A stretch of 64,000 nucleotides of DNA, from the NCBI GenBank assembly GCA_038199985.1, contig JBBPYK010000050.1, positions 1 to 64,000 on the forward strand, written 5' to 3'. The translations under genes and the position numbers were made by a program. A model generated the notes under the pieces. It was given only the letters and a program-made list of their open reading frames with translations. It ran no database searches and was not told the origin of the DNA. Below, piece by piece: positions 17,619 to 27,165 of this stretch (position 1 is the stretch's first letter; each line of letters starts with the position of its first letter). This DNA comes from Arthrobacter_J sp038199985 (GTDB lineage Bacteria; Actinomycetota; Actinomycetes; Actinomycetales; Micrococcaceae).

Positions 17619-20417
17619 CTATTTGGCGATCTGCCTCAGCACGTACTGAAGGATGCCGCCGTTGCGATAGTAATCAGCTTCACCTGGAGTGTCGATGCGC
17701 AGAACAGCATCGAAGCTGACCGGCTCTCCACCTTCAGGTGTAGCGGTTACCTTAACCGTGCGAGGCGTCTCACCATTGTTCAACGCCGTGACACCCTCAA
17801 CAGAGAACGTCTCGGTCCCCGTGAGTTTCAGTGAGGTCGCGGACTCGCCTTCTGGGAACTGCAACGGGAGAACACCCATTCCAATCAGGTTTGAGCGGTG
17901 GATACGCTCGTAGCTCTGCGCTATCACCGCTTTGACACCCAGGAGCGCGGTCCCTTTGGCTGCCCAGTCGCGTGAGGAACCAGAGCCGTATTCCTTGCCT
18001 GCCAGAACCACTAGCGGTGTGCCGGCCGACTGGTAGTTCATAGCCGCGTCGTAGATGTAAGCCTGCGGACCACCAGTTTGGCTGAAGTCACGAGTGAACC
18101 CACCCTCGACGCCGTCGAGCAGGAGGTTCCGCAAACGAATATTCGCGAACGTTCCCCGAATCATGACCTCATGGTTTCCACGGCGCGAACCGTAGGAGTT
18201 GAAGTCTTTCCGCTCGACGCCGTTCTCCAGCAGATAACGACCGGCCGGGCTGTCTGATTTGAAGGAACCAGCGGGGCTGATGTGATCCGTGGTTACCGAA
18301 TCTCCCAGCTTGGCAAGAACCCGAGCTCCGTTGACGTCCTCGACAGGATCGATGTCCATGGTCATGCCATCGAAGTATGGTGGCTTCCGAACATACGTCG
18401 AGTTGTCCTGCCATTCGAAGGTGTCGCCCTCTGGCGTGTCAAGCGCCTTCCACCGTTCGTCGCCGTCGAACACACCCTCGTAGCCTTTGGCGAACATTTC
18501 CTGATCAATGGACGCGTCCATGATCTCCTGCACCTCGGTGGGGTGTGGCCAGATATCCCTCAGGAAGACGTCGTTTCCTGCTTCGTCCTGGCCGAGGGCC
18601 TCTGTCTCAAAGTCGAAGTCCATTGAACCAGCCAACGCATAGGCGATGACGAGCGGCGGTGACGCCAGATAGTTCATCTTGACGTCGGGGTTGATCCGTC
18701 CTTCAAAGTTGCGGTTTCCCGACAAGACCGACGTTACCGACAGGTCATTGTTCTGAATGGCCATTGAGATTTCTTCTTCGAGCGGTCCCGAGTTGCCGAT
18801 GCATGTGGTGCAGCCGTAACCGACAGTGAAGAAACCGAGCTTCTCGAGGTAAGGGTTCAACCCAGACTTATCGTAGTAGTCAGTGACGACCTTGGATCCA
18901 GGGGCCACCGACGTTTTGACCCAAGGCTTCGACACAAGGCCCTTGTCAACAGCATTGCGAGCCAAAACTGCTGCGGCAAGCATCACGGATGGATTCGACG
19001 TGTTGGTACAGGAAGTGATGGATGCAATGCTGACGGCTCCGTGATCGAGCACAAACTCACGGCCGTCTTCCATTCGGACCTTTACCGGATTTGACGGCCG
19101 CCCATTGGCGTTGGAGGCAGCCGAGTGCCGGACGGTTGACGTCATGGACGGAACGTCCGAGGCCGGGAAGGACTCTTCCAGTGCCTCGTCAAGGGCATCC
19201 TCGTTGCTGGCGCCAACGTAATTGTGCAGATCCTTGCGGAACTGTTCCTTTGAGTCAGTGAGCGCAATTCGGTCTTGTGGGCGTTTGGGTCCTGCAATCG
19301 AGGGCACTACCGTCGAAAGGTCCAGCTCAAGGTACTCGGAGAAGCGCAAATCCCGCGAAGGGTCGTGCCACATCCCCTGTTCCTTGACGTAGGCTTCCAC
19401 GAGGTCCACGTTCTCTTCCGAACGACCAGTAAGACGCAGATAATCAAGGGTTACATCGTCGATCGGGAACATCGCGGCCGTTGAGCCGAACTCAGGGCTC
19501 ATATTGCCGATCGTGGCGCGGTTTGCCAGCGGAACTTCAGCAACACCCTCACCATAGAACTCAACGAATTTGCCCACGACGCCGTGATGACGCAGCTGTT
19601 CGGTGATGGTGAGGACCACGTCAGTGGCAGTCGCGCCGGCGGGAATGCTGCCGGAGAGCTTAAAGCCGACCACGCGAGGAATCAACATGGATACGGGCTG
19701 ACCAAGCATTGCGGCTTCGGCTTCGATGCCGCCAACACCCCAACCCAGTACTCCGAGTCCGTTGACCATCGTGGTGTGCGAGTCCGTGCCGACACACGTG
19801 TCTGGATATGCACGAAGGATGGGACCGTCCTCGGTCTCCACGGTCCGGGTCATGACTGTACGCGCCAGATACTCAATGTTGACCTGGTGGACAATTCCAG
19901 TTCCTGGGGGAACAACCTTGAAGTCATCGAACGCAGTCTGTCCCCAGCGAAGGAACTGATAGCGTTCACCGTTTCGCTGGTACTCGATCTCCATGTTGCG
20001 CTGCACGGCGTTGGCGTTACCGAAAACGTCAATCTGCACTGAGTGGTCGATGACCATCTCTGCCGGTGCCAGCGGGTTGACACGCTTGGCATCTCCTCCA
20101 AGAGTCTTTACTGCCTCACGCATGGTAGCGAGATCCACAACGCAGGGAACACCCGTGAAGTCCTGCATGAGTACTCGTGCAGGAGTGAACTGAATCTCCG
20201 TTGTGGGCTGCGCCTCGGCATCCCACTCGCCTACCGCACGGACGTGTTCTGCCGTTATGTTTGCGCCGTCTTCGGTGCGAAGCAGATTCTCCAATAGCAC
20301 CTTGAGGCTGAATGGAAGGCTCTGCGCACCTTCAACCGAACTCAGCCGAAAAATTTCATATTTCTTGCCTTTGACATCCAGTACACCCTTGGCACCAAAA
20401 CTGTCCGCACTATTCAT
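17619..20417 (-). CDS. acnA: Aconitate hydratase A
   Basis: A 932-residue TCA-cycle enzyme that interconverts citrate and isocitrate through a [4Fe-4S] cluster. Cluster cysteines are Cys470 (SITSCTNTSNP), Cys536 and Cys539 (GYGCTTCIGNSG). The swivel domain carries KEYGSGSSRDWAAKG near the C-terminus. Length and order match the AcnA/IRP type. An insert around 400-445 (acidic, serine-rich) is typical for actinobacterial versions. The ATG is preceded by GAGAGGAG. Upstream, a TAAGG-N4-CCTTA repeat at 20474-20487 may be regulatory; no acnR gene is adjacent. Confidence 0.97.
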   Translation of the reverse strand: MNSADSFGAKGVLDVKGKKYEIFRLSSVEGAQSLPFSLKVLLENLLRTEDGANITAEHVRAVGEWDAEAQPTTEIQFTPARVLMQDFTGVPCVVDLATMREAVKTLGGDAKRVNPLAPAEMVIDHSVQIDVFGNANAVQRNMEIEYQRNGERYQFLRWGQTAFDDFKVVPPGTGIVHQVNIEYLARTVMTRTVETEDGPILRAYPDTCVGTDSHTTMVNGLGVLGWGVGGIEAEAAMLGQPVSMLIPRVVGFKLSGSIPAGATATDVVLTITEQLRHHGVVGKFVEFYGEGVAEVPLANRATIGNMSPEFGSTAAMFPIDDVTLDYLRLTGRSEENVDLVEAYVKEQGMWHDPSRDLRFSEYLELDLSTVVPSIAGPKRPQDRIALTDSKEQFRKDLHNYVGASNEDALDEALEESFPASDVPSMTSTVRHSAASNANGRPSNPVKVRMEDGREFVLDHGAVSIASITSCTNTSNPSVMLAAAVLARNAVDKGLVSKPWVKTSVAPGSKVVTDYYDKSGLNPYLEKLGFFTVGYGCTTCIGNSGPLEEEISMAIQNNDLSVTSVLSGNRNFEGRINPDVKMNYLASPPLVIAYALAGSMDFDFETEALGQDEAGNDVFLRDIWPHPTEVQEIMDASIDQEMFAKGYEGVFDGDERWKALDTPEGDTFEWQDNSTYVRKPPYFDGMTMDIDPVEDVNGARVLAKLGDSVTTDHISPAGSFKSDSPAGRYLLENGVERKDFNSYGSRRGNHEVMIRGTFANIRLRNLLLDGVEGGFTRDFSQTGGPQAYIYDAAMNYQSAGTPLVVLAGKEYGSGSSRDWAAKGTALLGVKAVIAQSYERIHRSNLIGMGVLPLQFPEGESATSLKLTGTETFSVEGVTALNNGETPRTVKVTATPEGGEPVSFDAVLRIDTPGEADYYRNGGILQYVLRQIAK

Positions 20418-20473
20418 TACAGGACTCCTCTCGCCACAACTTCATCTTTGCCCCGTACCCCTATACCCGCTAG

Positions 20474-20487
20474 TAAGGTACGCCTTA
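20474..20487. promoter_or_regulatory. Palindrome upstream of acnA
   Basis: A perfect inverted repeat TAAGGTACGCCTTA lies 57 bases before the acnA start. Its half-site (TAAGG) recalls iron-regulator boxes, but spacing does not match the 19-bp DtxR/IdeR consensus. Aconitase genes in corynebacteria are controlled by AcnR and iron regulators, so an operator is plausible; evidence is positional only. Confidence 0.3.
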
Positions 20488-20566
20488 GAGTGGGCCTCCC
20501 GTGCCAACGCGCGCATGGGCGTGAAACGGAACTTCTGATCCCATCCTATCCCCGCCTGCGTACGGC

Positions 20567-21865
20567 TCAGGAGGCGGGCTCGAGAATGGCGACCGATTCC
20601 ATGTGGTGGGTGTGGGGGTACAGATCAAAAACTCTCACGTTCTTGAGGCCCCACCCGGCGGCACTGAAGTACTCGACGTCGCGGGCGAAAGACGCCGGAT
20701 CGCAGGAAACGTAGACTGCTCTGCGCGCCAGGGAACTCACGATGCGTTCGACCACAACACGTCCCGCGCCGACGCGAGGCGGATCCAACACAACACCCGT
20801 GAAATCCTTACGCCCCATCGCGAGCAATCGTTCCACCTTGCCCTGCTGTACATCGACGCCAGGGTATCTGTGCAAATTCTTGCGAGCGTCTCTGCTCGCC
20901 GTGGGTGAGCTCTCCATAGACAGCACTGTGCCGTGCGGGCCAACCCTATCGGCCAAAGCGGCGGAGAAGAGTCCAGCGCCTGCGTATAGATCTGCAAGCT
21001 GTTCATCGGACTGAGGATTAAGATTTTCCAGAACAGCGGTGGTCAATACGTCTGGCGCAGACGTGTGGATCTGCCAGAAACCCGGTCCAGACACTCGGAA
21101 GCTGTTGAGCCCAACAACCTCGCGTACCCAGGTCCTTCCTCGCACCCGTTCCACTACACCGTGCTGGCCGACGATGGCCAAAGACATCTCCCCCACAAGT
21201 TTTCGAGCCGTTCGGTGCACGTTGGTTGCGGGCACACCCTCGCGCGGGTACAGGAGAATCAACACCGACTCTCCCGACGACGGCGCGGCGACTTCCACCC
21301 GCTCCATTCCTGAAAAATTTTGCTCCCATAGCCTGAGATCGTTGATTGCCTGCACCGCCAGCGGCATTGCCTGCACAGGGATCAGATCATCGGATCGATA
21401 AGGATGCATCGCAAGACGGCCGTCGGCAGTGACCGAAAAAGCAACACGGGAACGCCACGCCAGCCCATCCGTTGTCACGTCAGGAACGGCCTCCACCTCA
21501 ACACTTCGCTCAATTCCGGCAAGCCGCTTGAGCTGCTCCGCGAAAACTTGGCCCTTCAACTTCCGCTGCGCAGAGAGATCTATGTGGCCCCACTCTGCGC
21601 CGCCGACTGGCAGCCGATTTCGAGTGAAAGCCTTCAACGCGTCTGCTTCTGGCCAGAAATGATCGACCCGGTCCGGAGCAGGTTCCAGCACTTCGGCAAC
21701 GTCACCACGCCAGAAACGGGCGTCGTCGTCGTGGTCCACCAGTCGAACGCTCACCCGCTCACCAGGGATCCCGTGCCGGACAAAGACCACGCGGCCCTCA
21801 TGGCGCGCAACACAATGGCCGCCATGGGCAATAGGGCCGAGGACGAGTTCGAGGAAATGATCCAT
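20567..21865 (-). CDS. TRAM-domain class I SAM-dependent RNA methyltransferase (RlmCD/TrmA type)
   Basis: A 432-residue RNA (uracil-5-)-methyltransferase homologue (M. tuberculosis Rv2689c equivalent by memory). The N-terminal TRAM domain (1-60: LVLGPIAHGGHCVARHEGRVVFVRHGIPGE) binds RNA. The SAM loop is LYAGAGLFSAAL, DPPRVGAG follows, and the catalytic pair is Cys388 (YVSCDPASFARD) with Glu423 (HHMESVA). It should methylate U at C5 in rRNA or tRNA. It lacks the N-terminal Fe-S cysteine set of RumA. ATG 21865 lies one base after the upstream permease stop, so it is coupled to potassium transport, as in other actinobacteria. Confidence 0.88.
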   Translation of the reverse strand: MDHFLELVLGPIAHGGHCVARHEGRVVFVRHGIPGERVSVRLVDHDDDARFWRGDVAEVLEPAPDRVDHFWPEADALKAFTRNRLPVGGAEWGHIDLSAQRKLKGQVFAEQLKRLAGIERSVEVEAVPDVTTDGLAWRSRVAFSVTADGRLAMHPYRSDDLIPVQAMPLAVQAINDLRLWEQNFSGMERVEVAAPSSGESVLILLYPREGVPATNVHRTARKLVGEMSLAIVGQHGVVERVRGRTWVREVVGLNSFRVSGPGFWQIHTSAPDVLTTAVLENLNPQSDEQLADLYAGAGLFSAALADRVGPHGTVLSMESSPTASRDARKNLHRYPGVDVQQGKVERLLAMGRKDFTGVVLDPPRVGAGRVVVERIVSSLARRAVYVSCDPASFARDVEYFSAAGWGLKNVRVFDLYPHTHHMESVAILEPAS

Positions 21866-21866
21866 G

Positions 21867-23840
21867 TCAGAGGTCCTGATACTTTCGTGAGGCTTCGGAG
21901 GAGGCCAGTTGCCAAGGGACACTAGCCACCATGACACCTGGTTCAAAATGCAGCCGAGTCTTTATTCGCAGGGCCGTCTGATTGTGCATCAATTGTTCCC
22001 ACCATTTACCAACTACGTACTCAGGAATGTAAACGACGACCAGGTCCCGCGGAGATTCGCTTCGTATGGTCCTGATGTATTCCAGAATCGGCGAGATGGT
22101 GTCACGATAAGGCGACGCAAGCACCGTAACCGGTACTGGAATACGATACCGTTCCCAGTCTTGCAGCGTACGACGCGTTTCTTCTGGGTCAACGTCAACG
22201 ACGATTGCGTCGATTTTGGACGGCCTTGATGCCCGCGCAAACGCGAGAGCGCGCAGCACAGGTTTGCGCACGTGTGACACAAGTATCACCGCATGAACCC
22301 GCGACGGCAGCGCCTTCGAGACGTGATCTGCCTCGATTGTCAGCTCCTGCTCCACTTTCTTGTAGTGAGCGTGCGTCGCGAGCATCAACAAGGCAAGTAC
22401 GACGATCGCCAGAACAGCGATCCACGCGCCGTAGCGGAATTTCGTCACCAGTACGACCACGAGAACAGCTGCTGTGAGCGCAAAACCAACTACATTGATT
22501 GCCCGAGATTTCATCATGCGGAACCGTGCGGAAGAATCCGGGGTGGACCGCAATTCCCTGGTCCAGTGACGTACCAGTCCCAGCTGAGTCAAGGTGAATG
22601 AGACAAACACTCCCACTATGTACAGCTGGACGAGTGCTGTGACGTCCGCGTCGAATATCAGAATCAGCACAATCGCGGCGATACCGAGCGCGATGATCCC
22701 ATTACTGAACGTGAGGCGGTCACCTCTGGCACGCAGCTGTTTCGGCAAAAAGCGGTCAATGGCGAGTGTCGAAGCGAGAGTGGGGAAACCACTGAACGCT
22801 GCATGGCTTGCAAGCACCAATACAAGTGCCGTGGAGGCAACGACGACAACGAACAGAATACTGCCGTCGTTGAATATGGTCGCGGCGAGCTGGCCCACGA
22901 CGGGGTTCTGCACGTAGTCATCCGGTAGCGGCTCACCATCTCGAAGCAACTGAGTTGCTGGATCCTGCACCAGATGCACCCGCGTGACACGGGCCAGATA
23001 AATGACACCCGCGGTCATCGCACCTGCGATGACGCCCACAAGAAGCAATGTCGTGGCCGCGTTCCGACGCTTCGGTTTCTGGAAGCTTTGAACGTTACCG
23101 CCCGGGCCCTCCAAACCAGTCAGTGCTGCCGCTCCTGTGGAAAAGGCGCGAAGCACCAACAGCGCCCCTGCTAGACCTACTAGACCCGAGTCAAAACCGG
23201 CCTGAGGAATGATCTCGAGATCGGCACTTGGGGCTTTTCCCAGAGTGCCGTTAAGACTGCGAACGAGCCCAATCGCACACATCCCGAGGATAGAGACCAT
23301 AAATATGTACGCAGGAATGGCGATGGCACGGCTTCCCCGCCGCACCCCACGGAGATTGAGAAGAACAAGGATGGCTACCCCTGCTACGGCGAATATCGTT
23401 TCCCCATCACGCAGCGCGGGGAAAGCAGAAATTACGTAATGCGCAGCCGAGGACATCGACACGGCGACAGTCAATACATAGTCCACCAACAGCGCGGATG
23501 CCACGGTGACACCCGCCCGGTCACCCAAATTGCGTGACGAAATCTCATAGTCGCTCCCCCCTGTCGGGAAAGCGAACACAGCCTGCCGGTAGGAGGCCAC
23601 AATGACAAGGAGCACAACGACGACGCCCAGACCAACCCACGGCGACAGCGTCAGCGCAGCTACACCGGCCAGTGCGAGTGTCAAAATAATTTCATCGGGG
23701 GCGTACGCCACGGAGGAGAGCGCACTCACCGAAAAAACGGGCAACGCCGTCCGCTTTGGGAGGGATTCGCGGCGGAAATGATCGTTGCGGAACGGTTGCC
23801 CGACCAGAATTCGTTTCACCGCATCAAAAAATGTCAGCAC
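21867..23840 (-). CDS. KimA-like APC-superfamily permease (probable potassium transporter)
   Basis: A 657-residue membrane protein: about 12 hydrophobic segments up to residue 480, then a cytoplasmic Usp-like domain (HAVILVSHVRKPVLRALAFAR, IDAIVVDVDPEE, YIPEYVVGKWWEQLMHNQ). The early signature FSVSALSSVAYAPDEI matches KimA/YdaO-type K+ transporters. Divergent neighbours are two TrkA/RCK genes, which supports potassium import; amino-acid transport is the alternative. I chose GTG 23840 (VLTFFDAVKRILVG); the frame is open for 50 more residues, but those overlap the divergent trkA. No ydaO riboswitch fits in the 96-base divergent gap. Confidence 0.82.
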   Translation of the reverse strand: MLTFFDAVKRILVGQPFRNDHFRRESLPKRTALPVFSVSALSSVAYAPDEIILTLALAGVAALTLSPWVGLGVVVVLLVIVASYRQAVFAFPTGGSDYEISSRNLGDRAGVTVASALLVDYVLTVAVSMSSAAHYVISAFPALRDGETIFAVAGVAILVLLNLRGVRRGSRAIAIPAYIFMVSILGMCAIGLVRSLNGTLGKAPSADLEIIPQAGFDSGLVGLAGALLVLRAFSTGAAALTGLEGPGGNVQSFQKPKRRNAATTLLLVGVIAGAMTAGVIYLARVTRVHLVQDPATQLLRDGEPLPDDYVQNPVVGQLAATIFNDGSILFVVVVASTALVLVLASHAAFSGFPTLASTLAIDRFLPKQLRARGDRLTFSNGIIALGIAAIVLILIFDADVTALVQLYIVGVFVSFTLTQLGLVRHWTRELRSTPDSSARFRMMKSRAINVVGFALTAAVLVVVLVTKFRYGAWIAVLAIVVLALLMLATHAHYKKVEQELTIEADHVSKALPSRVHAVILVSHVRKPVLRALAFARASRPSKIDAIVVDVDPEETRRTLQDWERYRIPVPVTVLASPYRDTISPILEYIRTIRSESPRDLVVVYIPEYVVGKWWEQLMHNQTALRIKTRLHFEPGVMVASVPWQLASSEASRKYQDL

Positions 23841-23936
23841 ATCGCTAAACGCTAGTCTCAAAGCGTCGTGCTGGCGAACAGCAGCTTCTGGAATACGCTG
23901 GTGCAGTACAGCTGGACAAGACGTGAGGAACCGGGA

Positions 23937-24611
23937 ATGGCACATTTCGTGATCATGGGCTGCGGCCGCGTCGGCGCCACCTTGGCGCACACCCTAGAGG
24001 ATTCTGGCCATTCGGTTGCAATCATCGATCAGAACGAACGGGCCTTCAACCGTTTGCGGTCCTCGTTTGTCGGCCGCACTGTTACAGGGGTTGGGTTCGA
24101 TCGAGACACTCTACGCGAAGCAGACATAGTCAACGCCTACGCATTCGCGGCCGTCTCGAGCGGCGATAATTCGAATATTCTCGCCACACGCGTCGCCCGA
24201 GAAACCTTTCATGTTCCGCACGTTGTTGCACGCATCTACGATCCAGGACGAGCTGAAATATACCAACGGCTGGGCATTCCGACGGTCGCTGCGGTGCGGT
24301 GGAGCGCAGATCAGGTACTGCGGCGTATTCTGCCGGAGCAAAGTATTAATGGAGATTTCCGTGAATCTTCCGGCCGTCTGATTTTGGGCGAGCTATCCCT
24401 CCACGAGGGCTGGGTGGGTAGCACTCTCTCGGACATAGAAACGGCCGCTGGCGTCCGTGTGGCCTACCTGACCCGCTTCGGCGAGGGTGTGCTTCCTGGC
24501 CATGACACCAGTTACCAACAAGGTGATGTACTGCATGCAATGATGCGCGTGGCAGCAACGGACGACGTCACCCGTGTTCTGTCGCAGGCGCCCGCGAAGG
24601 AGTCAGAATGA
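23937..24611 (+). CDS. trkA: Potassium uptake regulatory protein TrkA (first copy, CeoB-like)
   Basis: A 224-residue RCK protein. The N-terminal Rossmann domain has GCGRVG at 8-13 and binds NAD(H); the C-terminal TrkA-C domain starts near 140. It gates or regulates a potassium transporter at the membrane. ATG 23937 follows GAGGAA. The stop overlaps the second TrkA gene by ATGA, so a hetero-oligomer of the two is likely, as proposed for CeoB/CeoC in mycobacteria. The transporter partner is probably the divergent KimA-like permease, since no TrkH is present in the window. Confidence 0.9.
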   Translation: MAHFVIMGCGRVGATLAHTLEDSGHSVAIIDQNERAFNRLRSSFVGRTVTGVGFDRDTLREADIVNAYAFAAVSSGDNSNILATRVARETFHVPHVVARIYDPGRAEIYQRLGIPTVAAVRWSADQVLRRILPEQSINGDFRESSGRLILGELSLHEGWVGSTLSDIETAAGVRVAYLTRFGEGVLPGHDTSYQQGDVLHAMMRVAATDDVTRVLSQAPAKESE

Positions 24612-25276
24612 AAGTTGTTATCGCCGGGGCTGGCAGCGTTGGGTCCTCCATCGCCCGCGAGCTCATGAGCCATGGGCACGACATCCTCCTGATCGACCAG
24701 AAACCCGAATCCGTTGTTCGCAGCGGCATAGAGAACGCTCGCTGGATCATCGGCGACGCTTGCGAACTGACAACACTCAAGGACGCACGGCTCGAAGACG
24801 CAGACGTCGTCGTCTCGGCTACCGGCGATGACAAAGTGAATCTGGTGGTTTCCCTTCTGGCGAAGAGTGAATTTGGTGTGGGAAGGACGGTGGGACGTGT
24901 CAACAATCCCAAGAACGACTGGATGTTCGATGATTCGTGGGGCGTTGATGTGGCGGTGAATACCCCTCGGCTCATGACAGCCCTCGTAGAAGAGGCCGTT
25001 GAAGTGGGAGATGTTGTGAGGCTCTTGACGCTCCAGAGCGGAGTCGCCTCCATCGTGGAGTTCACGGTGCCTCTGACCTCGGCGTTCCTTGGCAGAACAT
25101 TAGATTCGATCACCTGGCCTGCGGACGCCACGGTGGTTGCCATCTTGCGTGACGATCAACCCATCACGCCCAGCGGCGACGACGTCATCGACAGCGGCGA
25201 CGAATTGTTCTTCATCTCGACTATCGCGGCCGAGGACCAACTCCGCGAGCTGCTCATGGGGAGTGCCGAAGACTGA
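24608..25276 (+). CDS. trkA: Potassium uptake regulatory protein TrkA (second copy, CeoC-like)
   Basis: A 222-residue RCK protein with the nucleotide loop GAGSVG at 7-12, a conserved acidic residue after strand 2 (LLIDQKPE), and a TrkA-C domain from about 135 (SVVEFTVPLTSAFLGRTLDS-like). It is translationally coupled to the first TrkA. The two copies differ enough to be ancient paralogues rather than a recent tandem duplication. It ends 21 bases before the convergent DUF3159 gene. Confidence 0.9.
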   Translation: MKVVIAGAGSVGSSIARELMSHGHDILLIDQKPESVVRSGIENARWIIGDACELTTLKDARLEDADVVVSATGDDKVNLVVSLLAKSEFGVGRTVGRVNNPKNDWMFDDSWGVDVAVNTPRLMTALVEEAVEVGDVVRLLTLQSGVASIVEFTVPLTSAFLGRTLDSITWPADATVVAILRDDQPITPSGDDVIDSGDELFFISTIAAEDQLRELLMGSAED

Positions 25277-25297
25277 CATGGCCGCCCAAGTGGTGCT

Positions 25298-26041
25298 TCA
25301 GGAACGGTGCTCGTCGTCCGTTTGTTGGATCTGAGGGTTGTCCTCGGGGCTGCGGGAAACCAGCCATGCGAACCACAGTCCAAGCGCATACAGCGGTAGT
25401 CCCATGACAATTCGTGCAGTGGCGAGTTCAACAAATTGGTCAGCGGCGTATAGGGGCAGCTGGACGCTCAATCGCAGTGCAAGGACGCCGATCACGATCC
25501 ACGTCGCTGTAGCGTAGGCGCGTCGCCGCCTAGCACTGGCCCGCCACTGTGTCCCTTCGCCGCGGATGAAGCCAAACAGCAGCCCGGCCACGGGCCACTT
25601 AATCGCAATCGAGAGGATCATCACCAGAATGTATCCGCCATTCACGAAGAATCCGGGAAGGAAGTAGTCGTTGGGGTCCCCACTTCTCATGGCCACGACT
25701 GCACAGATGGCCACGCCGGCAATCCCGACCAGCGCTTGCGTAATAGAAGCTCTCTGAACCAGCCGGACGATTGTAAAGACCATGGCAGAGACAATCGCCG
25801 CAGCCAAGGACCACGGAAGATCCCGCCCCACTGTGAACACGACGGAGAACACCAGTGCCGGGACGATACTTTCGGTCAGTCCCTGATACCCTCCAATGGT
25901 TTTCAGAACATCGATCTGGCCGTCAGCATTTTTTACTGCGGCAGCTCGGGCCAGGACTCCTTCGGTGGTTGAGTCGTGATCGGCTCCACCGGATTCGGCT
26001 CGCGAGGGACCCTTCGATGATTCTGGCCTCGGCTCGTTCAC
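25298..26041 (-). CDS. DUF3159 membrane protein
   Basis: A 247-residue integral membrane protein matching DUF3159 (Rv2693c-like). After a charged 50-residue N-terminus it shows the family motif IGGYQGLTESIVPALVFSVVF and five to six hydrophobic helices; RGEGTQWR lies in a loop. Family role unknown. The GTG start overlaps the stop of the OB-fold gene (GTGA) and is preceded by GAGGGAGA, making it the last gene of the dut-DUF3710-OB-DUF3159 operon. Confidence 0.87.
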   Translation of the reverse strand: MNEPRPESSKGPSRAESGGADHDSTTEGVLARAAAVKNADGQIDVLKTIGGYQGLTESIVPALVFSVVFTVGRDLPWSLAAAIVSAMVFTIVRLVQRASITQALVGIAGVAICAVVAMRSGDPNDYFLPGFFVNGGYILVMILSIAIKWPVAGLLFGFIRGEGTQWRASARRRRAYATATWIVIGVLALRLSVQLPLYAADQFVELATARIVMGLPLYALGLWFAWLVSRSPEDNPQIQQTDDEHRS

Positions 26042-26445
26042 TGATTCTCCCTCGGACGGCCGATTATTTCGTACCGTGGATTATAGATAGTAGGCAGAGC
26101 CTCAACTGGTCTCACCATGCCCTCGAATGTAAGTTCCACGCCCGCCTCAATACCGGGAACCATCCTTTGGCCCATCCAGATCAAGCGCGCACGATGTCTA
26201 CCCCAATACTGTTTTACTGCCCCTTCTCCGACTACTTCCGACCCTTGAGCCGGAACCTTCCGTGCGTAAACATCGGAGACGACGGCAGAAAAGCTGGCAT
26301 TCTCGCCCACCGGCAGGACGGTAATAGACTCCACGTAGCCACGGCACACAGCACGACCTCTTTCCGGCAACTGCGCGATGGACGTAATTCGGAACGGATC
26401 TGGCGTCGTCCTTCGCTTCCGCTCCGCCGGATGTGCGTCAGCCAA
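26038..26445 (-). CDS. OB-fold nucleic-acid-binding domain protein
   Basis: A 135-residue small protein with an OB-fold pattern: RGRAVCRGYVESITV, FSAVVSDV, RARLIWMGQRMVPGIEAGVELTFEGMV. The RxRLIWxGxRxxxGIxxG segment is the typical conserved core of this actinobacterial family (Rv2694c-like). Predicted to bind single-stranded nucleic acid; no target is known. The start is a TTG whose codon lies inside the DUF3710 stop region (eight-base overlap), and its own stop overlaps DUF3159, so it is coupled on both sides. The TTG is the least certain start in this operon. Confidence 0.8.
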   Translation of the reverse strand: MADAHPAERKRRTTPDPFRITSIAQLPERGRAVCRGYVESITVLPVGENASFSAVVSDVYARKVPAQGSEVVGEGAVKQYWGRHRARLIWMGQRMVPGIEAGVELTFEGMVRPVEALPTIYNPRYEIIGRPRENQ

Positions 26446-27133
26446 TCTTAGTGACTTCCGGTCCGCGCTTTACTTCATCCAGATCAGGGCCCTGTGCGGC
26501 CGCTGTTGCACCGGGAGCATCCTGGGGAAGCCGGAGAGGAAGTAAATCTCGTGGAGGCATGGGTACATCACCACGTACCACCACGATGTTGCGGAAGACT
26601 TCCTCCAACCCCGCCGCGGCCTCGCGATCAACAGCCGCCGAACCGCCAAAGACGCCTCGAAGGAACCATCGAGGGCCATCAATGCCGACGAAGCGGGCAA
26701 CTCTGTACCCTGCGGTACCGTCAGTCGCCTGAGCAGGAAGTTTAGCGACGAGTTCAGTACCGAAGGTTCCGTCGACGGCATCTACGCCCCCTCCTTGGCT
26801 GCCAACAGATTCGGAAATCTGCTCACGAATTTCGTCCCAGAGCCCTTCACTCTTGGGGGCGGCGAAGGCCTGAAGTTGAAGACTTGATCCGTTGAGGTCA
26901 AGAGTGACAGCGACGACGCGCTTGGTGCTTTCTTCTACTTCAAGCCTGAGCTGCAGTCCTTCACGGGCAGCAATGCGGATTGCACCAAGATCCACGTACC
27001 CTTCGGTGGAAGGGCGTGCTTCCTCATCGAAAGGGCCAGTGGAAGTTTGTTCTTGAACGTTCTTCTCGCGGGACTCTGGGGCGCTGTCCACTGCGTCCTG
27101 ATTCGTCCTGGTCTTTCGGCGCCCAAAAGCCAT
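26438..27133 (-). CDS. DUF3710 family protein
   Basis: A 231-residue cytoplasmic protein of DUF3710 (Rv2696c-like). The family core is visible: DLGAIRIAAREGLQLRLEVEE, QLQAFAAPKSEGLWDEIREQI, and DGPRWFLRGVFGG, ending in DLLPLRLP. The N-terminal 45 residues are charged and low-complexity. AAGGAG precedes the ATG. It follows dut by 32 bases. The constant pairing with dut across actinobacteria suggests a nucleotide or DNA-related function, but none is established. Confidence 0.88.
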   Translation of the reverse strand: MAFGRRKTRTNQDAVDSAPESREKNVQEQTSTGPFDEEARPSTEGYVDLGAIRIAAREGLQLRLEVEESTKRVVAVTLDLNGSSLQLQAFAAPKSEGLWDEIREQISESVGSQGGGVDAVDGTFGTELVAKLPAQATDGTAGYRVARFVGIDGPRWFLRGVFGGSAAVDREAAAGLEEVFRNIVVVRGDVPMPPRDLLPLRLPQDAPGATAAAQGPDLDEVKRGPEVTKIG

Positions 27134-27165
27134 TCTTGGTCACTCCTTATATATGTGGATCGGCC

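Noticed and set aside
23841..23936. ydaO/kimA c-di-AMP riboswitch upstream of the permease
   Set aside because: The 96-base divergent gap is shorter than the aptamer, and no characteristic stems are visible.
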